Assembly (NCBI GenBank): GCA_963826165.1
Contig: CAWGWC010000007.1
Coordinates: 434,001 to 498,000, forward strand
Direction of reading: 5' to 3'
DNA length: 64,000 bases
From: JACVRW01 sp963826165
Lineage (GTDB): Bacteria > Actinomycetota > Thermoleophilia > Solirubrobacterales > Thermoleophilaceae
Part shown: positions 50,975 through 58,898 of the stretch, in pieces
How the letters are laid out: the number at the start of each line of letters is the position of its first letter
Numbering within the stretch: the stretch's first letter is position 1
The notes under the pieces: model-generated
What the model was told of the DNA's origin: nothing
The model's input: the letters and a program-made list of their open reading frames with translations, nothing else
Databases searched by the model: none
Translations under genes and position numbers: made by a program

Positions 50975-51732
50975 CCGTGACCACGACCGACCTGGGACCC
51001 GCCCGGGTGATCAGCTGGGACCGCCGGGCACGACTCAACGCCTGGGAGCTGTCCACGATGACCGCAATCGCCGACGCCATCGAGGAGGCCGGCAGCCAGG
51101 AGGCCGTGCGCTGCGTGATGCTGCGCGGCGCCGGCGACCACTTCTCCGCCGGCGACGACCTGCACGCGGCGCTCGCGGCCGACGCCGACGCCTGGGCGGC
51201 GACGATCGACGCCTTCCAGCGCCTCACCCGCGTCGTGCTGGCCTCGCCCGTACCGGCGATCGCCGTGGTGGACGGGGTGTGCGTGGGCGGCGCCCTGGAG
51301 TTCGCGGCGAGCTGCGACCTGCGTCTGTGCAGCGACCGCGTGCGGCTGCTCACCCCGGAGGTCGGGATCGGCCTCGTGGCCTCGAACGCCTCGACGCTGC
51401 TGCTCCCCGAGCTGCTGGGCGAGACTGCCGCGCGCGAGCTGTTGCTCTCCGGGGAGCCGCGCGACGCCGGCTGGGCGCTCGAGCGCGGGTTCGCCACCGA
51501 GGTCGTGGGAGCGGCCGAGCTGGACGCGCGCGTGGAGCACTGGGCGCAGGTCTTCTCGCGCAGCTCGCGGGTGGCGGTGGCCGCCACCAAGGCGATGCTC
51601 AACCAGCGCCTCGGCGACCTCGCGGAGGCGGCGATGGAGCGCGAGACCGATCATTGCGTCCGCCTCTTCGGCGAGGAGGACGCGCGCGCGGCGCTGCAGG
51701 CCTTCGCCGAGCGGCGCAGCCGCGACGGCTAG
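50971..51732 (+). CDS. Enoyl-CoA hydratase/isomerase family protein
   Basis: 253 residues, the ATG overlapping the ligase TGA. Oxyanion loop HFSAGDDLHAAL, the first glutamate in GGALEFAASCD and the second in LTPEVGIGL, so both hydratase acids are present. The C-terminal helix matches the crotonase trimerisation region. It probably acts on the CoA ester produced by the adjacent ligase. Its stop overlaps the YihY stop as CTAG. Confidence 0.9.
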   Translation: MTVTTTDLGPARVISWDRRARLNAWELSTMTAIADAIEEAGSQEAVRCVMLRGAGDHFSAGDDLHAALAADADAWAATIDAFQRLTRVVLASPVPAIAVVDGVCVGGALEFAASCDLRLCSDRVRLLTPEVGIGLVASNASTLLLPELLGETAARELLLSGEPRDAGWALERGFATEVVGAAELDARVEHWAQVFSRSSRVAVAATKAMLNQRLGDLAEAAMERETDHCVRLFGEEDARAALQAFAERRSRDG

Positions 51733-52658
51733 CTCGGCTCCTCCACGCGCGGGGCCGGCGACCCGGCGCGCACGGCCTCGAGCTGGGCCGCGAAGGCCAG
51801 GCCGAGGAACAGCGCCACCGAGGTGAGGAAGGCCCAGAGCAGAACGCCGATCGTGCCCGCCACCGGCCCGTAGGTGGCTCCGAACGAATCGGTCAGCTCG
51901 AGCGACACCCAGAGGCCGCCCATGAAGACCAGCCACAGCGCGGCGGCCACCCCCGCCCCGAAAGCCAGCCATGACGCCTCCGGCTGCTGGCGCCGTGGCG
52001 CCCACCGGAACAGCAGCGCCACCGCAGCGAGCACGAAGGCCAGGCCGAGCGGCCAGCGCGCCAGGCGCCAGACCGTGTCGATCGTCGCGCTCCAGTCCAT
52101 GGAGTCACGGATGGCCGCGCCGCCCACCAGCAGGATCACCGACGACAGCGCCAGAACTCCCGCGGACAGCGCCAGCAGCAGGGCCCGCAGGTACTTGGCG
52201 TGGAACGGGCGGTCGCGCTCGACTCCGTAGATGCGGTTGGCGCCGCGCTCGACCTGAGCCATTGCCGTCGTACCCGCGGCCATGGCGGCGATCCCGCCCG
52301 CGGCGAGCGCCGTCTCGCCGGACTCGCGCCCGGCCGCCGTGGACCCCTGTTGCAGCGCCTCGGTGAGGATGTCGCCGACGGCGCCCGGAGCCAGGCTCCG
52401 AATCGTGTCCTGCACCACGCGGGTGAAGTCCTCCTGGTCGAGCGCTGCCGCCAGGCCCACCACGGCGATCAGGGCCGGCAGCAGGGTGAGCACGATCTGG
52501 AGGGCCAGCGCGCGGGCGTGGCTGAAGCCATCGGCGGCGCGGAAGCGGATCACGGAGTCCACGACCAGCCGCCGCAGCCCCGTCTCCCTCAGGGTCTCCA
52601 GTGCCTCGTCGCCCTCCAGCTCCCCGAGGGTGCGGGGTACGCTGCCGGCGGTCGTCAC
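51729..52658 (-). CDS. YihY/BrkB family membrane protein
   Basis: 309 residues from a GTG. Six to seven membrane helices with the family motif order: DGFSHARALALQIVLTLLPA, then a perimeter block GANRIYGVERDRPFHAKYLR and FLTSVALFLGLAFAAQLEAV. The function is uncertain; members have been proposed as transporters. The N-terminal 30 residues are hydrophilic. Confidence 0.88.
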   Translation of the reverse strand: MTTAGSVPRTLGELEGDEALETLRETGLRRLVVDSVIRFRAADGFSHARALALQIVLTLLPALIAVVGLAAALDQEDFTRVVQDTIRSLAPGAVGDILTEALQQGSTAAGRESGETALAAGGIAAMAAGTTAMAQVERGANRIYGVERDRPFHAKYLRALLLALSAGVLALSSVILLVGGAAIRDSMDWSATIDTVWRLARWPLGLAFVLAAVALLFRWAPRRQQPEASWLAFGAGVAAALWLVFMGGLWVSLELTDSFGATYGPVAGTIGVLLWAFLTSVALFLGLAFAAQLEAVRAGSPAPRVEEPS

Positions 52659-52680
52659 GGGGCAATCACGGTCGAGGAGC

Positions 52681-52686
52681 TAGCCT
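52681..52686 (+). promoter_or_regulatory. -10 element TAGCCT for the DUF2277 gene
   Basis: Lies 7 bases before ATG 52694. Confidence 0.45.
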
Positions 52687-52693
52687 AGTTCGC

Positions 52694-52963
52694 ATGTGCC
52701 GCAACATCCGCACTCTCCACAACTTCGAGCCCCCCGCGACCGAGGACGAGGTGCAGGCCGCCGCGCTCCAATACGTGCGCAAGATCAGCGGCTACACCAA
52801 GCCGTCGCAGGCCAACGCCGAGGCATTCGACGAGGCCGTCGAAGCCGTGGCCACCGCCTCTCGCCGGCTGCTCGACCACCTGGTCACCGCCGCCCCGCCC
52901 AAGGATCGCGAGGAAGAGGCAGCCAAGGCACGAGCGCGCAGCGCCGCGCGCTACGCCGCCTAG
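52694..52963 (+). CDS. DUF2277 family protein
   Basis: 89 residues. MCRNIRTLHNFEPPATEDEV at the start, then ALQYVRKISGYTKPSQAN and a helical, Lys/Arg/Ala-rich end are the full DUF2277 signature. It is a small soluble helical protein of unknown function, common in Actinobacteria. It converges with the sulfatase-like gene, 9 bases apart. Confidence 0.9.
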   Translation: MCRNIRTLHNFEPPATEDEVQAAALQYVRKISGYTKPSQANAEAFDEAVEAVATASRRLLDHLVTAAPPKDREEEAAKARARSAARYAA

Positions 52964-52972
52964 CGGGCGCCG

Positions 52973-54493
52973 CTAACCGCCGCCGCCCGCGTTCGAGAAA
53001 CGCGGCAGGCCCTTGGGGCCGGCGTCGTTGAGGATGAGCTTCCACAGCCTGCGCACCTGGGCGGGATTGCGTCGAGCGACATTGCGCAGCTCGCCGCGGT
53101 CGGACCTGCGGTCGTACAGGCGCAGCTCCTCGCGGCGGTTGCCCGAGATCAGCAGCCAGCGATCGTCGCCCGCGCTCACATAGGTGTTGTACGAAGCCGT
53201 GCGGTAGCCGCGCTTCTTGGAGGGCTTGCCGCCGTCGAGCAGCGGCGACAGGTCCACCCCGTTCATGCCCTCGATCCGGTCGACGCCGAGCATCGAGAGG
53301 ACCGTCGGCCCGATGTCGTGGGTGGAGGCGTAGTAATCGCTCACCTGACCCTTGGCCTTGCCCGCGGGGTGGCGGATCATCATCGGGACGTGGGTGAGGG
53401 CCTGGTGCATCTCCGTGTAGCGCTTGCCCACCCAGCCGTACTCGCCGAGGAGCACTCCATGGTCGGAGACGAGGACCACGAGCGTGTTCTCCTCGAGGCC
53501 GAGGTTGGCCAGCCGGTCCAGGAAGCGGCCCAGCCAGGTGTCCACCAGTGAGACCTCGGCGGCGTAGAGCTGGCGCATCCGGCGGAGCAGGCCCTGCGAG
53601 AGGCCGAGCTCGCGCCATTGGCCGGAGGGAGTGGGAAACGGCTGAATCGGCTCGACCCCGTCGGCGCGCGGCGGTCCGTAGAGGTCCACCAGCCGGCGGG
53701 GAGCGTCCCAGGGCTCGTGGGCGTCGAAGGAGTCGACCACCAGCGCGAACGGCTGTTTGGCCCGTGCCCACTCGATCCAGCCCATTCCCTTGCGAAACAC
53801 CTTGGCCGCGTTGTAGTCCTGCTCGCGCCGGTCGCGCGGGTTGACCGCGAGGTAGGCGGCCATCCGCGGCTCGGCGCGCCCGTCGCGCATGGACGGCGGC
53901 AGATAGCGATCCACCTGCCTCTGGGAGACGCTGCGCTCTGGCTTGCGCCGCACCGGCACCTGGCCGTCCACCAGCTCCACGCGGTCGAACTTCCCGCGGA
54001 AGCGCTTGTGCACCGGCAGCAGCAGGTGCGGATTGTCGGTCACGTAGCCGGTGGTCCACCCGTTGCGCCGCAGCACCTCGGTCCACATCTCGCCGGTGCG
54101 CCCGATCGGCTCCCAGCCGGGCTGTGGCGGCAGGTCGTCCCAGCGAGGCTTCCAGCCGCGGAAGGGGAACGTGCGCTTGCCCTCCATGATCGCCCGGCGC
54201 GCCGGGATGGTGGGCATCCCCTCGGGATAGGCGTTGGAGAAGCGCAGGCCCTGCTGCATCACCTTGTTCATCGCGTCGGTCCGCGCGCGCGGACCGTAGA
54301 TGTGGTCGGCCCGCAGGCTGTCCATCACCACCACCACCACGTTCATGGCGTTCGGCGGCGGCGGCGCCGTGGTGCGCGTCTGAGCCGACGATTCGTCGTC
54401 GTCCGAGCAGCCGGCCCCGCCGAGCAGCGCGAACCCGGCCGCGCCGGCTCCGCCGGCGCGAATCAGATCGCGTCGGGTGAGATCTCTCGCCAC
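52973..54493 (-). CDS. Sulfatase-fold phospho/sulfo-hydrolase with Thr at the nucleophile position, Tat lipoprotein
   Basis: 506 residues. The N-terminus combines a twin-arginine motif (TRRDLIR) with a lipobox ending Cys29. Metal ligands are visible in MDSLRADH (Asp58) and LVSDHGVLLGEYG. At the sulfatase nucleophile site the expected C/S-x-P-x-R is Thr95-Ile-Pro-Ala-Arg99, so no formylglycine can form. Alkaline-phosphatase-superfamily members with a Thr nucleophile act on phosphodiesters or transfer phosphoethanolamine. Arylsulfatase annotation would probably be wrong. Confidence 0.85.
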   Translation of the reverse strand: MARDLTRRDLIRAGGAGAAGFALLGGAGCSDDDESSAQTRTTAPPPPNAMNVVVVVMDSLRADHIYGPRARTDAMNKVMQQGLRFSNAYPEGMPTIPARRAIMEGKRTFPFRGWKPRWDDLPPQPGWEPIGRTGEMWTEVLRRNGWTTGYVTDNPHLLLPVHKRFRGKFDRVELVDGQVPVRRKPERSVSQRQVDRYLPPSMRDGRAEPRMAAYLAVNPRDRREQDYNAAKVFRKGMGWIEWARAKQPFALVVDSFDAHEPWDAPRRLVDLYGPPRADGVEPIQPFPTPSGQWRELGLSQGLLRRMRQLYAAEVSLVDTWLGRFLDRLANLGLEENTLVVLVSDHGVLLGEYGWVGKRYTEMHQALTHVPMMIRHPAGKAKGQVSDYYASTHDIGPTVLSMLGVDRIEGMNGVDLSPLLDGGKPSKKRGYRTASYNTYVSAGDDRWLLISGNRREELRLYDRRSDRGELRNVARRNPAQVRRLWKLILNDAGPKGLPRFSNAGGGG

Positions 54494-54500
54494 GGTTTGG

Positions 54501-54720
54501 CTACCGGCCTCGGGTGATGTCGATGGCGCGGATGGCGTGCTCGTCGGGCAGCTTGTCGAGCACCTCTCGGGTCAGGCGCCGCACGTCGGCCTCGTTGTGG
54601 CCGAAGTCGTCGAGGAACGACTTCAGCGCGGTCCAGGTGATCTTCATCTGGGCCGCGGTCAACTCGAGCCGGTAGGCGGTCTCGTCGGGTGCGATCAGGT
54701 CTGGATCGGGCTCACTCATG
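54501..54720 (-). CDS. Small hypothetical helical protein
   Basis: 72 residues from ATG 54720, with minus-strand TACTGT 10 bases upstream. Predicted mostly helical (AYRLELTAAQMKITWTALKS, then NEADVRRLTREVLDKLPDEH). It lies 7 bases upstream of the sulfatase-like gene, so the two may share a transcript. No family recognised. Confidence 0.6.
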
Positions 54721-54751
54721 CCGCGCAACACAGTACAAGGGGCCGCGCCAC

Positions 54752-54757
54752 TAGTCT
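54752..54757 (+). promoter_or_regulatory. -10 element TAGTCT for the EVE gene
   Basis: Lies 8 bases before GTG 54766. Confidence 0.45.
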
Positions 54758-54765
54758 TCGCCTTC

Positions 54766-55221
54766 GTGGCCAAGACCTGGGTTCTCACCGGCTCACTGGA
54801 CAACTTCCGCGCCACGCGCGAGCACGGATTTACGGTGATCGGCGCCAAGGAGGGCCGGCGCGGCATGGCGGAGCAGATCGCCCCCGGAGACCGCATCGTC
54901 TTCTACGTGACCGGGGTCCAGGCCTTTGGCGGCATCGTCCGGGTCACAAGCGAGATGTACGAGGACCGCGAGAAGATCTGGCCGGGCAAGCCGGGCAAGG
55001 TGGATCCCTACCCGTGGCGATTCTCCACCGAGCCCGAGGTCGTCCTGGGCGAGGACGAGTTCGTGCCCGCCGGCGAGCTCGCGCCCGAGCTCGAGCACGT
55101 GCGCAAGTGGCCGCTGGAGCACTGGCACCTCGCCTTCCAGGGCCAGCTCAGGACGGTGCCCGAGGCCGATGCCGAGCTCCTCGAGCAGCGCATCCGCGAA
55201 GGGGCTCGCGCGGCGGCGTGA
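54766..55221 (+). CDS. EVE domain protein
   Basis: 151 residues from GTG 54766; a longer frame from 54718 runs through the promoter and is rejected. The whole protein is one EVE (PUA-like) domain: KTWVLTGSLDNFRATREHGF, GDRIVFYVTGVQAFGGIVRV, and a conserved basic/aromatic pocket (WPLEHWHLAFQGQLR). The fold binds modified bases in DNA or RNA. No nuclease or other defence partner is next to it. Confidence 0.87.
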   Translation: MAKTWVLTGSLDNFRATREHGFTVIGAKEGRRGMAEQIAPGDRIVFYVTGVQAFGGIVRVTSEMYEDREKIWPGKPGKVDPYPWRFSTEPEVVLGEDEFVPAGELAPELEHVRKWPLEHWHLAFQGQLRTVPEADAELLEQRIREGARAAA

Positions 55222-55230
55222 GCCGCTTCG

Positions 55231-55944
55231 ATGGCTGACTTCGCGCAGCGCGTGCTCAGCGCGCTGCGGGCGCTGAACTTCGAGCAGAGAGTCGCGGCCG
55301 CCGCCGCGCTGCTGCTGGTGGTGAGCACCTTCGGCCCGTTCTCGTTCGTGGAGGCTGCCGAAGTGCTGCTGGCCTTCGGAGTTCTGGCGCTCCTGTTCGC
55401 GCGCGGCGAGGGCAGGGCCTTTCACCTGCCCTTCGGCGACGGCACGATCATCGCGGGCGCCGGTGTCTGGGCCGCCGCCCTGATCGTGGTGCGCCTGTTC
55501 GACCGCTCTCTGGGCCAGAACCTGCTGGCGCTGGCCTGCGCGGCGCTGCTGTTCCTGGCCGGCGCGCGCGAGCGGGCCAAGCACCCGCCCGACGATCTTC
55601 CCGGACGAGGAGGTCTCCCCGCCGAGGGAGCGCCGCCAACGGCGCCGGCGCGGGCGGGCCGCGGCAGAGGCCGAGCCGTTGCCGCCGCCCGAGTTCGAGC
55701 CCTACCGCGCCGAGGCCGGCGAGCAGCTGCGGCTGGGGCCGGAGGGTGGCGAGGCGGACGACTCGGACGACCCGGACGAGACGGCCGAGACCCAGCCGCT
55801 GCCCCCGCCCGCCGAGGCGGAGCCGCAGAGCGCGGCCGGCCGGCGCGGGCGGGGCCGGCGGCGCCCACGGCCCTGACGGCTCGCGCTCCGCTCAGGCGTG
55901 CGCGGCGGGGTCAGCGTGGTCCGATCGGCTGGGGAAAGGGGTGA
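55231..55944 (+). CDS. Membrane protein with probable frameshift in its C-terminal region
   Basis: The uninterrupted frame gives 237 residues, with three hydrophobic segments in residues ~20-110. After ARERAKHPPDDLP the translation turns into an Arg/Ala/Gly-rich tail of antisense appearance. The +1-shifted frame instead continues as a natural acidic tail (EPLPPPEFEPYRAEAGEQLR and DDSDDPDETAETQ) ending at 55876. A one-base indel near 55595-55615 is therefore likely, either real or a sequencing error. ATG 55231 lies 9 bases after the EVE gene stop. Confidence 0.65.
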   Translation: MADFAQRVLSALRALNFEQRVAAAAALLLVVSTFGPFSFVEAAEVLLAFGVLALLFARGEGRAFHLPFGDGTIIAGAGVWAAALIVVRLFDRSLGQNLLALACAALLFLAGARERAKHPPDDLPGRGGLPAEGAPPTAPARAGRGRGRAVAAARVRALPRRGRRAAAAGAGGWRGGRLGRPGRDGRDPAAAPARRGGAAERGRPARAGPAAPTALTARAPLRRARRGQRGPIGWGKG

Positions 55945-56002
55945 GCTTGGAACGTTCTGCATGTATTTCATGCGGAACGTTCCACGGAGCCCCGATCGGA
56001 CC
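55918..56002. repeat. Nested perfect inverted repeats
   Basis: Outer arms GGTCCGATCGG (55918-55928) and CCGATCGGACC (55992-56002) enclose an inner hairpin, GGAACGTTCTGCATG (55949-55963) and CATGCGGAACGTTCC (55969-55983), with a TATTT loop and one mismatch in 15 pairs. It lies between the membrane-protein gene and the ArsR operon promoter. No T-run follows. Confidence 0.7.
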
Positions 56003-56013
56003 GAGCCCACCCC

Positions 56014-56057
56014 TTGACAGCCTGTCGTTCGCCGATAGTGTGCTCAACCGTAAGGTT
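56014..56057 (+). promoter_or_regulatory. Sigma-A-type promoter and ArsR operator
   Basis: -35 TTGACA (56014-56019), 16-base spacer, -10 TAGTGT (56036-56041), then the palindrome AACCGTAAGGTT (56046-56057) at the expected transcription start. A further CAACCGT repeats at 56061-56067. Binding here by the ArsR protein at 56072 would block transcription. Confidence 0.65.
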
Positions 56058-56071
56058 TATCAACCGTTCAG

Positions 56072-56416
56072 ATGACCACGATGACCACCGACCAACTAAC
56101 CACCACCTTCGCCGCCCTCGCCGACCCGACCCGAAGGTCGATCCTCGCGCGGCTGTCCGAGGGCGAGGCCACGGTCGGCGACCTGGCCGAGCCGTTTCCG
56201 ATGACCCTGCAGGCTGTCTCCAAGCACCTCAAGGTCCTGGAGCGCGCGCGGCTCATCACGCGCGGCCGCAGCGCCCAGTTGCGGCCGTCGCGCCTCCAAG
56301 GCGAGGCGCTCAAGGAGGCCGCCGACTGGCTGGCGGAATACCGCGTCTTCTGGGAGGAGAGCTTCGACCGGCTCGAGGAGCACCTGAGCGAGATTCAGAG
56401 GAAACCGCGGGGATGA
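56072..56416 (+). CDS. ArsR family transcriptional regulator
   Basis: 114 residues. DNA-binding segments FAALADPTRRSILARLSEG and FPMTLQAVSKHLKVLERARL, wing RGRSAQLRPSRLQ, and a closing helix with WEESFDRLEEHLSEI. It is the textbook non-metal ArsR found with AHSA1 genes. ATG 56072 is used; 56081 is equally possible. Coupled to the SRPBCC gene by an ATGA overlap. Confidence 0.93.
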   Translation: MTTMTTDQLTTTFAALADPTRRSILARLSEGEATVGDLAEPFPMTLQAVSKHLKVLERARLITRGRSAQLRPSRLQGEALKEAADWLAEYRVFWEESFDRLEEHLSEIQRKPRG

Positions 56417-56862
56417 CCGAGACCGTCGGCGAGCGGGAGATCACCATCGCCCGCGTGTTCGAGGCGCCCCGCGAGCTCGTGTGGAGGGCCTGGACCGAGC
56501 CCGAGCGGCTCGTTCGCTGGTGGGGCAAGCGCGGCTGGAAGGCGGTGCCCGCCTCGATCACCATGGACGTGCGGCCGGGCGGCGCCTTTCGCGTGACTGC
56601 GGTCAACGAGGAGGACGGGACTGAGATGCCGACCGAGGGCGTCTACCGCGAGGTCGTCCCGCCGGAGCGGCTGGTGTTCGCCGAGACGCCGCGCGAGAAC
56701 TGCCACGAGGGTGCCGTGGGCACGGTGACGCTCACAGACCTGGGCGACGGAACCACGGAAATGGTCTTCCGGACCACCATCTGGGCTGACGGTGAACTGA
56801 CCGACTCGACCGCCGGCGGGCTGGCCAGCGCGTTCGACCGGCTCGCCGAGACCCTGACCTGA
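56413..56862 (+). CDS. SRPBCC domain protein, AHSA1 type
   Basis: 149 residues. REITIARVFEAPRELVWRAW begins the fold, RWWGKRGWKAVPASITMDV and VRPGGAFRVT follow, and the last helix is intact, giving the standard length. Probably binds a hydrophobic small molecule and may itself be the sensor partner of ArsR. Operon continues with two VOC genes. Confidence 0.9.
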   Translation: MTETVGEREITIARVFEAPRELVWRAWTEPERLVRWWGKRGWKAVPASITMDVRPGGAFRVTAVNEEDGTEMPTEGVYREVVPPERLVFAETPRENCHEGAVGTVTLTDLGDGTTEMVFRTTIWADGELTDSTAGGLASAFDRLAETLT

Positions 56863-56876
56863 GGAGAGCACCACGA

Positions 56877-57257
56877 ATGGACTACCGACTCGAAGTCGTC
56901 GTCGTTCCCGTCGCCGACGTGGACCGGGCGAAGGACTTCTACGAGGCAAAGATGGGATTCAACGTCGATCACGACACCAGTCCGGCCGAGGGGGTGCGCG
57001 TCGTGCAGCTCACGCCCCCCGGATCGGCCTGCTCGATCGTGATCGGCACCGGGCTCGCGCCAATGGAGCCGGGCTCGGTGAAGGGCCTGCAGCTGGTGGT
57101 GACCGACATGGACGCCGCCGTGGACGACCTCTCGGGCCGCGGCGTGGATCTGGGCGAGGTCCAGGAGCTGGGACCCCCCGACTCATCCGGCTACAAGTTC
57201 GTGTTCCTCAACGATCCCGACGGCAACGCCTGGGCGGTTCAGGAGATCCGGCCGTGA
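56877..57257 (+). CDS. VOC family protein
   Basis: 126 residues from an ATG after GAGGAG. The opening strand (DYRLEVVVVPVADVDRAKDF), central YEAKMGFNVDHD and final FLNDPDGNAWAVQEI give the two beta-alpha-beta3 units. A glutamate near the end and early histidine positions could bind metal, but the usual pair is incomplete. GTGA overlap with the next VOC gene. Confidence 0.88.
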   Translation: MDYRLEVVVVPVADVDRAKDFYEAKMGFNVDHDTSPAEGVRVVQLTPPGSACSIVIGTGLAPMEPGSVKGLQLVVTDMDAAVDDLSGRGVDLGEVQELGPPDSSGYKFVFLNDPDGNAWAVQEIRP

Positions 57258-57640
57258 CGGCCGGATCGCCGCTGGTCGGCGGCGTGGACTTCGTGACCGT
57301 CCCCACCAAGGACTTCGACCGGGCCGTGGAGTTCTACGGCACGGTGCTGGGCCTCCCCAACCCGGTGCGCTACGGAAGCATGCCCGGCGCCGAGTTCGAG
57401 ACCGGCAACCTCACGCTGGCGGTCCTCGAGATCGAGCGGTTCGGCGGCACCTTCGCCCCCAGCACCAGTGCCGTTGCCCTGCGAGTGGACGACGTGGCCG
57501 CCCGGCGCGCCGAGCTCGAGGGCCAGGGGATCGAGTTCGAAGGAGAGATCGTGGACAGCGGCGTGTGCCACCAGGCCTACTTCAAGGACCCCGACGGCAA
57601 CCCCCTGATCCTGCACCACCGCTACGCGCCGCGGGAGTAG
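57254..57640 (+). CDS. VOC family protein, glyoxalase-like
   Basis: 128 residues from a GTG in a GTGA overlap. VDFVTVPTKDFDRAVEFYGT and VCHQAYFKDPDGNPLILHH mark the first and last VOC strands, with histidines at the C-terminus suitable as metal ligands. It follows a related VOC gene, suggesting a heterodimer or sequential steps. Its 3' end overlaps the convergent MFS gene by 19 bases. Confidence 0.87.
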   Translation: MTAGSPLVGGVDFVTVPTKDFDRAVEFYGTVLGLPNPVRYGSMPGAEFETGNLTLAVLEIERFGGTFAPSTSAVALRVDDVAARRAELEGQGIEFEGEIVDSGVCHQAYFKDPDGNPLILHHRYAPRE

Positions 57641-58865
57641 GTGGGCTGGGCGGCAGCCCGTGCCGGGCGTCCTCGCATCAGCAGCAACCCGGTCACTGCC
57701 GCCAGGACCTGAGCACATGCGGCCACCATCATCGCCTCGGCCGAGCCGAGGCCCGTGGCCACCGGCCCGGCCAGCGCCGCGCCCATGGCGAACGAGCCGA
57801 CCTTGAGGCCGGCCGCCGTGGTGAACACCTGGCCGTACAGCGACGGTGACACCACCCGCTGGCGCACAGCGAACTGCGCCGCGAGGGCGGGGCCGTCGGC
57901 CGACGCGGCCAGCGCGATCAGCGCCAGCAACACACCCAGCGAGCCGGCCAGCGGCCAGAGGAGCATCAGAGCGCCGAAGATCGCGTAGCCCGCCAGCACG
58001 ATCCGCTCGGGCGGGAAGCGCCGCTGGATGCGCACCAGGCTGAGCGCGCCCAGCGTTGACCCCACCGCGAAGGCGGCCCACATGTAGCCGGCGGCACTGC
58101 GCTCCACGCCCAGATGCTCGACCGCGAACAGCGGGAAGGCCACGGTCATCAGCCCGAGCCCGGCGAGCCCGATGGCGCCCGCCGCGGTGATCCCGCGCAG
58201 CTCGGGCACGGACACGATCTGGCGCAGGCCCGCCGCGGCCACCCCGAACAGGGTCCGCCCCTCCCGCTCCCGCGGCGCGCTGTCGAGCCGCGGGATCCGG
58301 ACGATGAGCCCGAGGGCGCAGAGGGCCAGGGCGGCCTCCACGAGCAGCGGCGCCGCGGGACCCACGGCTGCCGACAGCGTCCCAGCCAGCGCCGGCCCGA
58401 TCACGAGCGCCGAGTTGAAACTGCTGGTCTCGAGGGCGTTGGCCGGCGGGAGCAGCTCGTCGGGCACGATCGCCGGGATCAGGCTGGTGAATCCCCCGAA
58501 CGACAACGGATAGGTCAGCCCCGCCACCAGCACCACCACCGGGATGGTCCAGTCGGGCGCGTTGCCGACCATGAGGACCACGGCCAAGAGCACCGCCGTG
58601 ATCAGCAGCTGGTCGGCCACCATGAGCACGCGGCGGCGCCCGGTGAGGTCGAGCCAGGCGCCGAGCAGCGGGCCGGTCACCAGGCTGGGCAGGGTGATCG
58701 CCGCCACGGTCGCCCCTGCCAGTGCCGCGCTGCCGGTCCGGTCGAGGATCAGCAGCACCACCCCGACGCTGAACATCTCGTCCGAGACACGCGCGAGCGT
58801 CGCCGCCGAGACGAAGCGCAGATATCCAGGCTGCGCGCGCAGCCGATTGAGCGAGTCGCGGTCCA
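57622..58865 (-). CDS. MFS transporter
   Basis: 414 residues from GTG 58865; the longer frame covers the upstream gene. Twelve hydrophobic segments, motif-A loop LLGAWLDLTGRRRVLMVADQ, and a second half starting VSVPELRGITAAGAIG. The sequence is closest to the putative drug/enterobactin-type exporters of Actinobacteria. It lies 33 bases downstream of the flavin oxidase gene on the same strand and could export its product. Confidence 0.88.
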
Positions 58866-58898
58866 CCGCCCGATGGTGGCAGGCGGCCTCCGACCGGT

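Noticed and set aside
54766..55221. EVE protein as part of a defence island
   Set aside because: No restriction, nuclease or methylation gene lies within several kilobases, so a defence role is not supported by context.
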